A DNA stretch of 17,278 bases from Methanobacteriaceae archaeon UBA349 (GCA_002509745.1 DAWK01000172.1:11910-29187), one strand, 5' to 3'; shown: positions 1-7,194, counted from the first letter of the stretch. Notes: generated by a model not told the origin, from the letters alone. A program made the numbers and translations.

Positions 1-707
1 AAAACACATATTCTAATCCAGAAAACCCGGAAAATATTATAGAAATACAAAACCTTAAAAAAAGCTATGATGATGGTAAAATAAAGGCCCTGAATGGAAT
101 AGATTTGGAAATAAAAAAAGGAGAGTTTGTTTCCATAATAGGACCGTCTGGTTCTGGAAAATCTACCCTTTTAAATATGATTGGAGCTTTGGATGTTGCG
201 GATGAAGGTTCTATTAATGTGGCCGGTATTGATTTAACTAAAAACAAAGATTTAAGCAGATTTAGATCTGAAGAAATTGGATTTGTATTCCAGCTACACA
301 ACTTGATTCCCAATTTAACAGCCAAAGAAAATGTGGAAATACCCATGCTAGAAACTGCATTTTCTAGTAAAGCCATGGAAGAAAGAGCTATAAGTCTTTT
401 AAAATCTGTGGACTTGCCGGATAAGCTCGATCAAAAGCCCACCAAACTTTCAGGTGGACAAAGACAGAGAGTGGCCATTGCCCGCGCACTGGTTAATCAC
501 CCATCTATTATATTGGCCGATGAACCTACCGGTTCTCTGGATTCGAAAACAGGAGACATAATACTGGATCTTATAAAAGACCTTCATCAAAAGGAAAATG
601 TGACTCTGGTACTGGTAACCCACGAACCATATGTGGCCAATATGGCAGATAGAATTATTACTGTGCGTGATGGAAAAATAAAGGAAGAAAAAGCGAATTT
701 GAAATAA
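1..707 (+). CDS. ABC transporter ATP-binding protein, MacB/LolD type, 5' partial
   Basis: This is the cytoplasmic ATPase subunit of an ABC transporter; ATP hydrolysis powers a membrane partner that is not in this window. The frame is open from base 3, so the true start lies left of the window. The first TTG at 105 is not the start, because the upstream codons already read as the usual N-terminal strand of the family (IIEIQNLKKSY). All nucleotide-binding motifs are present: Walker A GPSGSGKST (bases 141-167), Q-loop VFQLHNLIP, signature LSGGQRQRVA, Walker B IILADEPTGSLD and the switch histidine in LVTHE. The sequence around the Q-loop, signature and Walker B fits the MacB/LolD/FtsE group, which usually pairs with a FtsX-like permease. 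No permease follows, so it is probably upstream. The transported substrate cannot be told from the sequence. T-rich DNA after the stop (about 711-737) may end transcription. Confidence 0.95.
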   Translation, partial: NTYSNPENPENIIEIQNLKKSYDDGKIKALNGIDLEIKKGEFVSIIGPSGSGKSTLLNMIGALDVADEGSINVAGIDLTKNKDLSRFRSEEIGFVFQLHNLIPNLTAKENVEIPMLETAFSSKAMEERAISLLKSVDLPDKLDQKPTKLSGGQRQRVAIARALVNHPSIILADEPTGSLDSKTGDIILDLIKDLHQKENVTLVLVTHEPYVANMADRIITVRDGKIKEEKANLK

Positions 708-808
708 TAATTTTTTAAATTTCTTTTCTTATATTTTTAAATTAAATTAGATAATATAATATAGAATCGGTAATTATATTCACTGAAGCACCTAAAATAT
801 TATAATAA

Positions 809-817
809 TTTTATATT
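809..817 (+). promoter_or_regulatory. Likely box A (TATA) for the winged-helix regulator gene
   Basis: The AT-only stretch TTTTATATT resembles the archaeal TATA box. It is centred about 27 bases before the ATG at 840, so transcription would begin at or just before the start codon. The ribosome binding signal there (AAAGGG) is weak, which fits a leaderless or nearly leaderless mRNA. The assignment rests on spacing and composition only. Confidence 0.4.
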
Positions 818-839
818 TCTACATCTTAAAGGGATACAA

Positions 840-1127
840 ATGAAAAAAGTGCTCTGGTGGTTAATTCTTGGTACAAGAGGTGGAATTAATCGTGCCAAGA
901 TAATTAAAAAATTAAATGAACGACCATATAACGCACATCAGCTTGCTGAGTTATTAGATGTTAATTATCGAACTATAAGACATCATATGAAAATTTTAGA
1001 GGACAGTGCAGTTGTCCAATCATCAGGGGCCAAATATGGTAAAATGTATTTCCTCTCTGAGAAAATGGAAAACAATTATAATGAATTTGAAGCAGTTTGG
1101 AATCAAATAAAAGAAGCTGAAAAATAA
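840..1127 (+). CDS. Winged-helix (ArsR-like) transcriptional regulator
   Basis: This 95-residue protein is essentially one DNA-binding domain. The N-terminal block GTRGGINRAKIIKKL, followed by RPYNAHQLAELLDVNYRTIRHHMKIL (split here only by a comma: helix-turn-helix about residues 28-52), is the typical pattern of small archaeal winged-helix regulators. The wing is about residues 55-72 (VVQSSG then KMYFLS). The short acidic C-terminal helix (about 74-95) could dimerise. No ligand or metal site with clustered Cys or His is visible. The next gene encodes a small membrane protein, and this pairing also occurs in haloarchaea, so the two may act together as a membrane-linked regulator; that is inference. 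The last coding bases are repeated in imperfect form just after the stop. Targets are unknown. Confidence 0.85.
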   Translation: MKKVLWWLILGTRGGINRAKIIKKLNERPYNAHQLAELLDVNYRTIRHHMKILEDSAVVQSSGAKYGKMYFLSEKMENNYNEFEAVWNQIKEAEK

Positions 1128-1170
1128 ATTACATTATAATATTTGAAAGCAGTATTGGAATCAAATAAAA
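1075..1170 (+). repeat. Imperfect 38-bp direct repeat covering the 3' end of the regulator gene
   Basis: Bases 1075-1112, inside the regulator gene, reappear as 1133-1170 just after its stop. They differ only by loss of two bases and gain of two single As. The shared core GGAATCAAATAAAA is identical in both. The period is 58 bases, so the second copy is out of frame with the first. It looks like a local tandem duplication that later drifted. Confidence 0.8.
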
Positions 1171-1220
1171 TACGTAACAAATTAATTTAAAAAAATTAAT
1201 TAAATATTCAAGTGATTAAA

Positions 1221-1520
1221 ATGGCCGCAGAACTATTAGGATTATCTGGAATTAAACTTTTATCTATTGTAATAATAATAGCAAATATAGGGCTTGCCGG
1301 TGGCCTATTGTATCTATATATAAAAAGCTACAATCAAATAAAAATAGGTTTTACCGTAGGACTTATTCTATTTGCATTTTTGTTAATGATTAAAAATTTG
1401 GCCACTATAATACTTATACTAACCGATAGTTCTGCTATTATGGATAAACCCTATTATGTGGGAGATATCATCGAATTGATAGCCCTAACTATTTTATTAA
1501 AAGTTACCTGGGATTATTAA
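1221..1520 (+). CDS. Small three-helix membrane protein, DUF7521-like
   Basis: This protein of 99 residues has three hydrophobic helices: about residues 8-32, 40-66 and 77-95 counted from the ATG. A short polar loop (KSYNQIK) lies between the first two. There is no signal peptide and no catalytic motif. The start was set at ATG 1221 rather than GTG 1212, because GTGAT at 1212-1216 matches the anti-Shine-Dalgarno sequence with suitable spacing to that ATG. The gene follows the winged-helix regulator by 93 bases in the same direction. In haloarchaea, regulators of this type are often followed by three-helix proteins of the DUF7521 kind, and the size and last helix here resemble them; the family name was not checked. 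A role as membrane partner or sensor for the regulator is inference. Confidence 0.75.
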   Translation: MAAELLGLSGIKLLSIVIIIANIGLAGGLLYLYIKSYNQIKIGFTVGLILFAFLLMIKNLATIILILTDSSAIMDKPYYVGDIIELIALTILLKVTWDY

Positions 1521-1551
1521 TTGTTATATCTTAAATGATTGCTTAATAAAC

Positions 1552-1624
1552 AATTAATTACAAAAAATAATTTTAGGTATAGATAATTATCAAATAAATT
1601 AAAATAAAAAAATTGTAATTAATT
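1552..1624. repeat. Perfect 12-bp inverted repeat in the convergent gap; possible two-way terminator
   Basis: AATTAATTACAA (1552-1563) is exactly complementary in reverse to TTGTAATTAATT (1613-1624). The 49-base loop holds a 10-bp palindrome (GATAATTATC, 1582-1591) and an A-rich tract that reads as poly-T on the minus strand. It sits between two convergent genes, where transcription from both sides has to stop. All arms are AT-only or nearly so, and chance pairing is common in such DNA. Confidence 0.4.
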
Positions 1625-1652
1625 TACAGTAAATATACTAATTTTTAGATAA

Positions 1653-1979
1653 TTATAATTCAATAAAAATAGAATCCTCTTCAATAATAACATCATATCT
1701 ATTCAAATCTGATGCCTCGCCTGTTAAAAATTTCATTAAGGTAGATACATTTTTAAAGACTTTACCAGTAGTAACATCGTACTGAGTTCCGTGCACTGGG
1801 CAAATGACTAAGTTCTTGCTTAATTTTCCATCAGGTAAATATCCTCCCCTATGAGTACAAATAGCATCAACAGCATGGAAATTTCCATCAACATTAGCTA
1901 TTAAAATCTGTTTTTCCTGAACTGAAAACCCTTTCATAGTGCCTTCTGAAATATCCTTTAATTCACATAACTTTTCCAT
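1653..1979 (-). CDS. Rieske-type 2Fe-2S protein
   Basis: This 108-residue soluble protein is a single Rieske domain. Both cluster-binding boxes are present: Cys41-Thr-His43 in ICTHRGG and Cys60-Pro-Val-His63 in ICPVHGTQYD. The sixteen residues between the boxes are normal for the small ferredoxin-like members related to dioxygenase ferredoxins and NirD. The Gly-rich turn and TGKVF segment after box 2 also fit. It has no membrane anchor, so it is not a bc1-type Rieske subunit. It probably carries single electrons in the cytoplasm. No oxygenase, nitrite reductase or other partner lies nearby, so its partner is unknown. The ATG is preceded by AAGGGGCG, a fair ribosome binding site. Confidence 0.93.
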   Translation of the reverse strand: MEKLCELKDISEGTMKGFSVQEKQILIANVDGNFHAVDAICTHRGGYLPDGKLSKNLVICPVHGTQYDVTTGKVFKNVSTLMKFLTGEASDLNRYDVIIEEDSIFIEL

Positions 1980-2285
1980 TTTAACGCCCCTTAAATTTAT
2001 TCTAACAAAAACCTCAATAAATTTATTATTTAGATTTTAAAACCGGATTTAATTAATATTTCTTATTTAAACTATTTAAATATTATAAATTGAAATATTA
2101 TCTTTTTAACGAGTATAATTAAACCAGCCACAGTATTTTCATCCTTATTCTAAAACTAAAATAATATTCAATTTTTCAATTAAAATCATAAATCTATATA
2201 TCCTCTAAAATTCAAATTATAAACATCAACAAATTTCACTAGTGTATATTAAACCATGTGTTTAGAATTACATCAAAAGTAGATT
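1980..2285. other. Divergent intergenic region between the Rieske and cell-wall protein genes
   Basis: This very AT-rich stretch holds no credible gene. It must contain promoters in both directions. Minus-strand TATA candidates are TTTTAAAA around 2034-2041 and TTTATAAT around 2082-2089. Plus-strand candidates are CTATATAT around 2193-2200 and TGTATATTA around 2243-2251. A 9-bp inverted repeat (TAATATTTC at 2054-2062, GAAATATTA at 2092-2100) brackets the second minus-strand candidate and could be an operator or chance. Confidence 0.45.
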
Positions 2286-3602
2286 TTGTTGATCGGAGGA
2301 GATATAATCTCGCGAAAAATGCAGATGGCAATTGTAATAGCAATATGCATCGCTTTTTCTTGTTCCAGCACCATATATGCCCAAGATATAAATCAATCAA
2401 TAACCAGTGATAACACCTCTTATGAATTAGTTAGTAATAACAGTTCAATAGGAGATAATTCGACAGAAATGAATCAAAATCAAATACTTGTCGATACATC
2501 GAATAACACCAAGAACAATTCCACCGAACATGAAGAAGCAGACGTTGTAAATAATGAATCAAAACGTCCAAATTCAACCTCCCTAAATAATAACTCTGCA
2601 AAAGAAGATATAAAAGCAGCAGGAACCACCAACAGTAAATATTCAGCGAAGTTCGACCTTAAAAGCATTAAAAATGCTGCATCAAAGGTCAGAGTGTACA
2701 TCGAAAACAACCATAAACTACCTGGCTATGTAGTTATCTCAAACTACAATTTAACCATGAGTGAATTCCTTTACTTGCTGGCAAAAGGAATAACTCAGAT
2801 CAATAGTGGAAAAACCACAAGCATAACTCTCAAAAGTGTATCTGCTGCCAGTAACCCAAATGGAAATTCAAAAGTAGGCGTTCTCTATAAATCAGCTTAC
2901 CTAACCTTAGCTAGTAAAGTGGCCAACTATATAGAAAATAATAGAAGAGCACCAAATTACGCAAGTAGCTCACTAGGAAATATTCAGTATCAACGACTAA
3001 TTTACACCATGTCAAAAATCCTGAACTTCCAGGCAACAAAAGGATATCTACCTAAATATGTTTCCCTAACCAGTATCAGCATTTCCGGTTCTAGCAACAC
3101 CGGTGAGATTGGTATTAGTAATGTAAATGATGCATATAATGGTGAAATCCTTTCCAATTACCTGAAGTCCACCTCGAATTGTCAGGTTACCAATTCCCAG
3201 ATTAGTGCATTATCGGCTTCCATCACTAAAGGATTAAGTTCCAAGTGGAGTAAAGCCTCAGCAATCTTTAACTGGGTACGGAACAACCTCAATTACAGTT
3301 TCTACTACAATACTAAATACGGAGCAGTACAAACTCTACAACTAAAAAAAGGAAATTGCGTAGACCACAGCCATTTATTAATTTCTCTAGCAAGGACAGC
3401 AGGGATTCCATCTCGATATGTGCATGGATCAACTGTATTCAATAGTGGAACAACTTACGGCCATGTTTGGGCCCAACTCTATATAAATGGAGTATGGTAT
3501 GCGGCAGATGCTATAAGTTATAGTAATAGTTTGGGTGTTATAAAGAATTGGAACACCTCATCAGTTACTATTAAAAATAAATATGCAGAGCTACCTTTCT
3601 AA
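2286..3602 (+). CDS. Secreted pseudomurein-binding transglutaminase-like protein (possible wall endopeptidase)
   Basis: Residues are counted from the TTG at 2286, giving 438. A hydrophobic signal segment (about 13-32, ending TIYAQD) directs export. An Asn/Ser/Thr-rich linker (about 35-118) follows. Two pseudomurein-binding repeats come next (about 123-185 and 203-265), each with the YIENN motif and a following proline or pair of hydrophobics. The C-terminal transglutaminase-like domain (about 305-438) has the full triad: Cys358 in GNCVDHSH, His393 in YGHVWAQ and Asp408 in AADAIS. The pseudomurein endoisopeptidases PeiW and PeiP of Methanothermobacter phages also join such repeats to a Cys-His-Asp domain of this fold. 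A role in wall turnover or autolysis is therefore likely, though not proven. The start is unsure: GGAGGAGAT (2295-2303) lies inside this frame, and the basic residues of the signal lie before the first ATG (2319). A hairpin terminator follows the gene. Confidence 0.9.
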   Translation: MLIGGDIISRKMQMAIVIAICIAFSCSSTIYAQDINQSITSDNTSYELVSNNSSIGDNSTEMNQNQILVDTSNNTKNNSTEHEEADVVNNESKRPNSTSLNNNSAKEDIKAAGTTNSKYSAKFDLKSIKNAASKVRVYIENNHKLPGYVVISNYNLTMSEFLYLLAKGITQINSGKTTSITLKSVSAASNPNGNSKVGVLYKSAYLTLASKVANYIENNRRAPNYASSSLGNIQYQRLIYTMSKILNFQATKGYLPKYVSLTSISISGSSNTGEIGISNVNDAYNGEILSNYLKSTSNCQVTNSQISALSASITKGLSSKWSKASAIFNWVRNNLNYSFYYNTKYGAVQTLQLKKGNCVDHSHLLISLARTAGIPSRYVHGSTVFNSGTTYGHVWAQLYINGVWYAADAISYSNSLGVIKNWNTSSVTIKNKYAELPF

Positions 3603-3623
3603 AAGAAAAGCGTGTATAAAAGT

Positions 3624-3669
3624 CCCCATTTTAATTTTTAATGTGGGGTTTTTATTTTTTATTTTTTTT
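3624..3669 (+). terminator. Hairpin plus T-tract terminator of the cell-wall protein gene
   Basis: CCCCA (3624-3628) pairs with TGGGG (3644-3648) across a 15-base AT-only loop. About 20 nearly pure T residues follow at once (3649-3669). It begins 22 bases after the stop codon. In archaea the T tract alone can end transcription, so the site should be efficient. Confidence 0.8.
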
Positions 3670-3761
3670 GGCTAATTTTTAAAAATTTGTAAATTAATTA
3701 TCTCATTTAAAAGTTAATTAGCTCATATTTTTATAATTAATACTTTATTTTTATTAAAAAA

Positions 3762-3807
<46 letters not shown>

Positions 3808-3819
3808 AGATAAAAATAA

Positions 3820-3834
3820 ATGATAGTTTATCAT
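3820..3834. promoter_or_regulatory. Small palindrome upstream of the membrane protein gene; possible operator
   Basis: ATGATA and TATCAT form perfect 6-bp arms around a 3-base spacer. The site lies between the ATT microsatellite and the likely TATA box near 3849. Its spacing and symmetry would suit a dimeric winged-helix repressor, but a 6-bp palindrome in AT-rich DNA can be chance. Confidence 0.25.
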
Positions 3835-3848
3835 ATTCATTAATATCT

Positions 3849-3857
3849 ACTATATTT
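3849..3857 (+). promoter_or_regulatory. Likely box A (TATA) for the DUF2238-like membrane protein gene
   Basis: ACTATATTT is a fair archaeal TATA box centred about 30 bases before the ATG at 3883. This implies a 5' leader of only a few bases, similar to the regulator gene at 840. The call is based on spacing and composition. Confidence 0.35.
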
Positions 3858-3882
3858 TAAAAATACAAAGTTTTTGATTAAA

Positions 3883-4602
3883 ATGAGTTTTACAAATCCC
3901 TCTGTCAAGAATATAAGTGCCTGGAAGAAAAATCTTCTAAAATTAATGCGCATTTTTATCCTAATTATGGGAATCACAATAGTCATTTTTGGAGTAGGTG
4001 GGATTAAAGTATTTGGTATAATGGCCCTAATCGCACTTTTAATTATTTATTTACCCAATTTTTTAAACCCACAACACAAGCAGGTTATTCCTGTCGAAGT
4101 GGAAATAATGTTTTTAGTAGTGGTTACTCTAGAATATGTTTTAGGAAATACTTTCGGCCTTTACGGTAAAATACCACACTATGATGATTTTATGCACCTT
4201 ACAGTTCCGTTAATGGTTTCTTTGATTGGAATGATGTTCTTATATACTGCATACATCTATGGAAAAATAAGGGCCAGTCTGGCATTAATGGCTTGTTTAA
4301 TCATTCTCATAACCATAGGAATAGGTGGAATACTTGAAATGGTAGAATATTCCTATGATAACTTTATTTATTCCCATATAAGCCAGGTACTTCCTACTGG
4401 CCTTACTCAAGGTTCTTTAACTCAGAATCCTTTAGATGATACGATGAGTGATCTTTTTACTGATGCTTTAGGTGGAATCATAGGTGCCTTAATTGGAATC
4501 TTTTTTATAAGGCGTGCTGAGAAAAAAGGCCAGTGCATAGAATGGGTAGATGAATTTGCTGAATTAGAAGGTTTAAAAAAAGATAATAATGAATTAGATT
4601 AG
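3883..4602 (+). CDS. Polytopic membrane protein, DUF2238/YjdF-like
   Basis: This 239-residue protein has about six transmembrane helices (near 20-40, 42-59, 74-92, 107-126, 131-152 and 194-210) and a charged C-terminal tail. Conserved-looking polar residues sit at helix ends: an HYDDFMH segment before the fourth helix, the acidic pair in GILEMVEYSYD after the fifth, and a PLDDTMSDLFTD segment leading into the last. This spacing of His/Asp, Glu and Asp-rich blocks is what DUF2238 (YjdF) proteins show, but the match was made by eye. The function is unknown in that family. The start is ATG 3883 rather than TTG 3874, because TGAT at 3875-3878 can serve as the ribosome site, as at 1212. The gene is convergent with the histidine kinase, 67 bases away, and carries a microsatellite in its upstream region. 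Confidence 0.82.
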   Translation: MSFTNPSVKNISAWKKNLLKLMRIFILIMGITIVIFGVGGIKVFGIMALIALLIIYLPNFLNPQHKQVIPVEVEIMFLVVVTLEYVLGNTFGLYGKIPHYDDFMHLTVPLMVSLIGMMFLYTAYIYGKIRASLALMACLIILITIGIGGILEMVEYSYDNFIYSHISQVLPTGLTQGSLTQNPLDDTMSDLFTDALGGIIGALIGIFFIRRAEKKGQCIEWVDEFAELEGLKKDNNELD

Positions 4603-4669
4603 AATTGGAATATAATAAATCAAATTATAACGCCCACTATTTAAGGAATATTATTGAAACCATGAACAA

Positions 4670-6808
4670 TTAAATCCTAGGATCATACTCCAATTCCTTA
4701 AATTTAATGATAAATTTAGTTCCTGAACTAGTATCCAATTTAATTGTACCCTCTAGTTGACCTACCAGCGAATTAACCAGTCTTATTCCTAAAGATTTCA
4801 TCTTTTTAAAGTCCATATTCCCAGGTAATCCAATACCATCATCAGAAACTTCTAAAACATAATGATCATCTTCTAAGAAAAATTTAATAGTAATTGTGCC
4901 TTTTCTTCCCTCAGGAAAAGCATATTTTATGCAATTAGTCATTAATTCATTAATTATAAGGCCACAGGGAATGGCAGTATTAATATCCAAAACTACTTCT
5001 TCTACTTCCCTTTTTAAACTTATTTGATTGGTATTTACTCCATAGGAAGACATTAATTCAATAGAAAGTTTAGAAATATAAACCGAAAAATCAATATGGC
5101 CCAAATCAGTAGCCTGATAAAGACTTTCATGTATCATGGACATGGATTTAACACGGTTTTGACTTTCTTGGAATAAATTAAGAGCCTGTTTATCATTAAC
5201 ATACCTTTTTTGAAGATTCAACAGACTTGAAATGATTTGCAAGTTGTTTTTAACCCTATGGTGAATTTCCCTGAGTAAAATTTCTTTTTCTTCTAAAGAA
5301 GCTTTTAAAAAGTTTTCAGATTCTTTTTGATCAGTTATATCCTGTACTACAGTGCATAAGATATGAGGGGTGCACTTTTCAACAAAAAAATTATTTATCA
5401 TGACATCCCTTGAAGACCCATCCAAACGTATAATCTTTGTTTCCTTTATTTTTAGGCTATCTGGAAGTATTTTATCTTTGAAAGCATTTTCAAATTCATT
5501 TTTATAATAGTTTAATGGTTCCATCATATGGCCATTATCATCTATACCCATTTCATTAATGGTTAATGGAATCAAGTCATGAATTATTTCATGAATAAAC
5601 TTATCATTAAAATCTTCTTTTTTAATCCCAGTTATTTCTTCCATGGAACTATTCCAATCAATAATTATTCCCGGAGCTATTGCCAGTGAAATACCATCAG
5701 ATATCTGTTCAACAACACTACGGAATTTAAATTCACTTTCAATAATTTTTTGAGAAGCCCTTTTTATTTCTGTAAGATCTGTTCCTATTATGACAAACCC
5801 AGTAGTTACTTTAAGAATATCCAGTATAGGAGAAATATTAAGAAAAACATCAATTTTCTGGTGGTCTATAGAACAAATCACCGATTCAATATTAAATTGT
5901 TTTCCATCTTGTATAATTTCCTTTAAATCTATTTTTTGCTTTGAAGCAAAAATTTTATAAAAGGGTTTTCCAATTAAATCATTCTCATCATATCCCAATA
6001 CTGAAGTTAAACTATTATTCACTTTAGTTATGTTTCCTTTATGATCTGCTAGAATTAATAAATTAGGCATAGTAGAGATAATTTTTTCTGCTGCTTGAGA
6101 TGGAGTTAGAATAGGGAAATCATATCTCCAAACCCCATAAGCAATGAAAACTAGGCCTATAGTTAAAAAAGTCTTGGTTAATTCTGGAATCTGAATGTAG
6201 AAACTTCTTAAAATAAAATCTGTGATTATACCCAATATAAGTGGCATGAATATTCCAAAGCTAATATAGAATGATTGTCTTTTTTGTCCGGTCTCTGATT
6301 GAAATGCATACAAAAATACCATCCATGACGAAATAAATGAAACTAATACGGTCCAAAGGGCAAATAAATCATAGATAGTTTCATCTAAGGGTATAGAATA
6401 TATCCATCCCCAGTACTCATGTATGGGTGGTCCTATGAAAAAATTGGTTCCTATACCTAAAATTACAAAAATCAATGCTGGCCCATAAATCAGCAAGTAA
6501 GTTAATTTACTTCTCAAGATATATGATCTTTGAGTAAAAATAAACGCGGTATGTAGCAATACTGCTGGTATAAAAGGCCAAAATGCACTAAATTTCAGCC
6601 ATATAAATGCACTACCTGATGATTCTGCTAAACGATAAGCAAATTCACAAAGTGCCATGAATGAAACAAGTACGCTGAAAATAGTAATTGTTCGATTTAG
6701 AGAGTTCTTAGGGTTCCTAAAGTAAATGAAGTTAGCTATAAAAAAGGAGGTTATGGCCGATATTAAGGAAATTATTGCAAATTCATTCAATTTGGATTTC
6801 ACCTTCAC
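4670..6808 (-). CDS. Membrane sensor histidine kinase (7TM-PAS-PAS-HisKA_2-HATPase)
   Basis: This 712-residue sensor kinase has seven N-terminal helices (about residues 8-30, 40-58, 70-92, 103-125, 147-170, 181-201 and 211-227). Two PAS domains follow (about 240-350 and 357-497). The dimerisation and phosphoacceptor segment has EIHHRVKNNLQ with His516-His517, as in the HisKA_2 family. The ATPase domain (about 605-705) has an N box around INELMTNCIKYAF, a G1 box DDGIGLP and a G2 box SLGIRLV. It should autophosphorylate on histidine and pass phosphate to a response regulator, but none is encoded here, so it is an orphan. The signal is unknown. The longest frame starts at GTG 6808. AAGGTGA at 6805-6799 would instead favour TTG 6790, which removes six residues. 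The gene is convergent with the DUF2238-like gene, 67 bases away. Confidence 0.95.
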   Translation of the reverse strand: MKVKSKLNEFAIISLISAITSFFIANFIYFRNPKNSLNRTITIFSVLVSFMALCEFAYRLAESSGSAFIWLKFSAFWPFIPAVLLHTAFIFTQRSYILRSKLTYLLIYGPALIFVILGIGTNFFIGPPIHEYWGWIYSIPLDETIYDLFALWTVLVSFISSWMVFLYAFQSETGQKRQSFYISFGIFMPLILGIITDFILRSFYIQIPELTKTFLTIGLVFIAYGVWRYDFPILTPSQAAEKIISTMPNLLILADHKGNITKVNNSLTSVLGYDENDLIGKPFYKIFASKQKIDLKEIIQDGKQFNIESVICSIDHQKIDVFLNISPILDILKVTTGFVIIGTDLTEIKRASQKIIESEFKFRSVVEQISDGISLAIAPGIIIDWNSSMEEITGIKKEDFNDKFIHEIIHDLIPLTINEMGIDDNGHMMEPLNYYKNEFENAFKDKILPDSLKIKETKIIRLDGSSRDVMINNFFVEKCTPHILCTVVQDITDQKESENFLKASLEEKEILLREIHHRVKNNLQIISSLLNLQKRYVNDKQALNLFQESQNRVKSMSMIHESLYQATDLGHIDFSVYISKLSIELMSSYGVNTNQISLKREVEEVVLDINTAIPCGLIINELMTNCIKYAFPEGRKGTITIKFFLEDDHYVLEVSDDGIGLPGNMDFKKMKSLGIRLVNSLVGQLEGTIKLDTSSGTKFIIKFKELEYDPRI

Positions 6809-6839
6809 TAATATTAATTATTGCTCTTTATTAATATTA
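6809..6839. repeat. Perfect 10-bp inverted repeat in the histidine kinase leader
   Basis: TAATATTAAT (6809-6818) and ATTAATATTA (6830-6839) are exact inverse copies around an 11-base spacer. The site touches the GTG start of the kinase and lies between it and the likely TATA box, so it would be in the mRNA leader. It could be an operator or an RNA hairpin affecting translation. Confidence 0.6.
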
Positions 6840-6867
6840 ACTTTTATTATTTAAAATCCACTAATTC

Positions 6868-6879
6868 AATATATTTAAC
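6868..6879 (-). promoter_or_regulatory. Likely box A (TATA) for the histidine kinase gene
   Basis: Read on the minus strand this is TTAAATATATTG, a good archaeal TATA box preceded by GG. It would start transcription near 6846, giving a leader of about 40-55 bases that contains the 10-bp inverted repeat. The call is by pattern only. Confidence 0.4.
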
Positions 6880-6964
6880 CCAAAAACAGAAATTAAATAA
6901 TTTAAAACCAGTGCAATATCTTTAATTTAGTTAAAACTTTTTAATAATACTTTAATTGGATTAG

Positions 6965-7138
6965 ATTCATTTTAAAAGAAAATTAAGTATTTTAGTAGGC
7001 AATATTAATAATTTAAAAGGAAGTAATCTTTTAAATCAGCTTATAAAAAATATTGGGGATGATTTTATCATACAATGTAATAATGAGCATCTGAAAGATC
7101 TTGAAGTTAAATTAGAGTCTTTAAATGGTAATAAATAA
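6965..7138 (+). pseudogene. Possible gene remnant, 57 codons without a start codon
   Basis: From the TAG at 6962-6964 the frame stays open to TAA at 7136-7138 and has no ATG, GTG or TTG in frame. The composition is less AT-rich than the DNA on either side, and the translation (for example LVGNINNLKGSNLLNQLI, then GDDFIIQCNNEHLKDLEVKL) reads like a normal soluble protein. This suggests the 3' end of a decayed gene whose front part has been lost. It matches no family I can recognise. It could also be a short gene with an unusual ATT start, or chance. Confidence 0.3.
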
Positions 7139-7150
7139 TATTATACTAAT

Positions 7151-7188
7151 GTAAAAATAAATAAAATAAAAAAATATTAAATTTTAAT
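7151..7188 (-). terminator. T-rich terminator after the DUF4011 helicase gene
   Basis: On the minus strand the end of the gene is followed by a 13-base palindromic AT stem (7176-7188) and then a long T-rich run, including seven Ts in a row. T runs of this kind end transcription in archaea. The stem is short and has no GC pairs. Confidence 0.5.
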
Positions 7189-7194
7189 TTTATA

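Larger units (their letters stand above)
6809..7194. other. 386-base gap between the histidine kinase and the DUF4011 helicase
   Basis: The left part carries the kinase promoter and leader repeat. The middle (6965-7138) has a start-less open frame on the plus strand, listed separately. The right end (7151-7188) is a probable terminator for the helicase gene. No intact gene of usual length is present. Confidence 0.6.

Noticed and set aside
65..376. Open frame of about 100 codons on the minus strand inside the ABC ATPase gene
   Set aside because: The plus strand has all ABC motifs; the reverse frame has no recognisable domain and is a shadow.
2480..2710. Minus-strand open frame inside the cell-wall protein gene
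   Set aside because: It lies over the Asn/Ser/Thr-rich linker, whose biased codons keep the reverse frame open.
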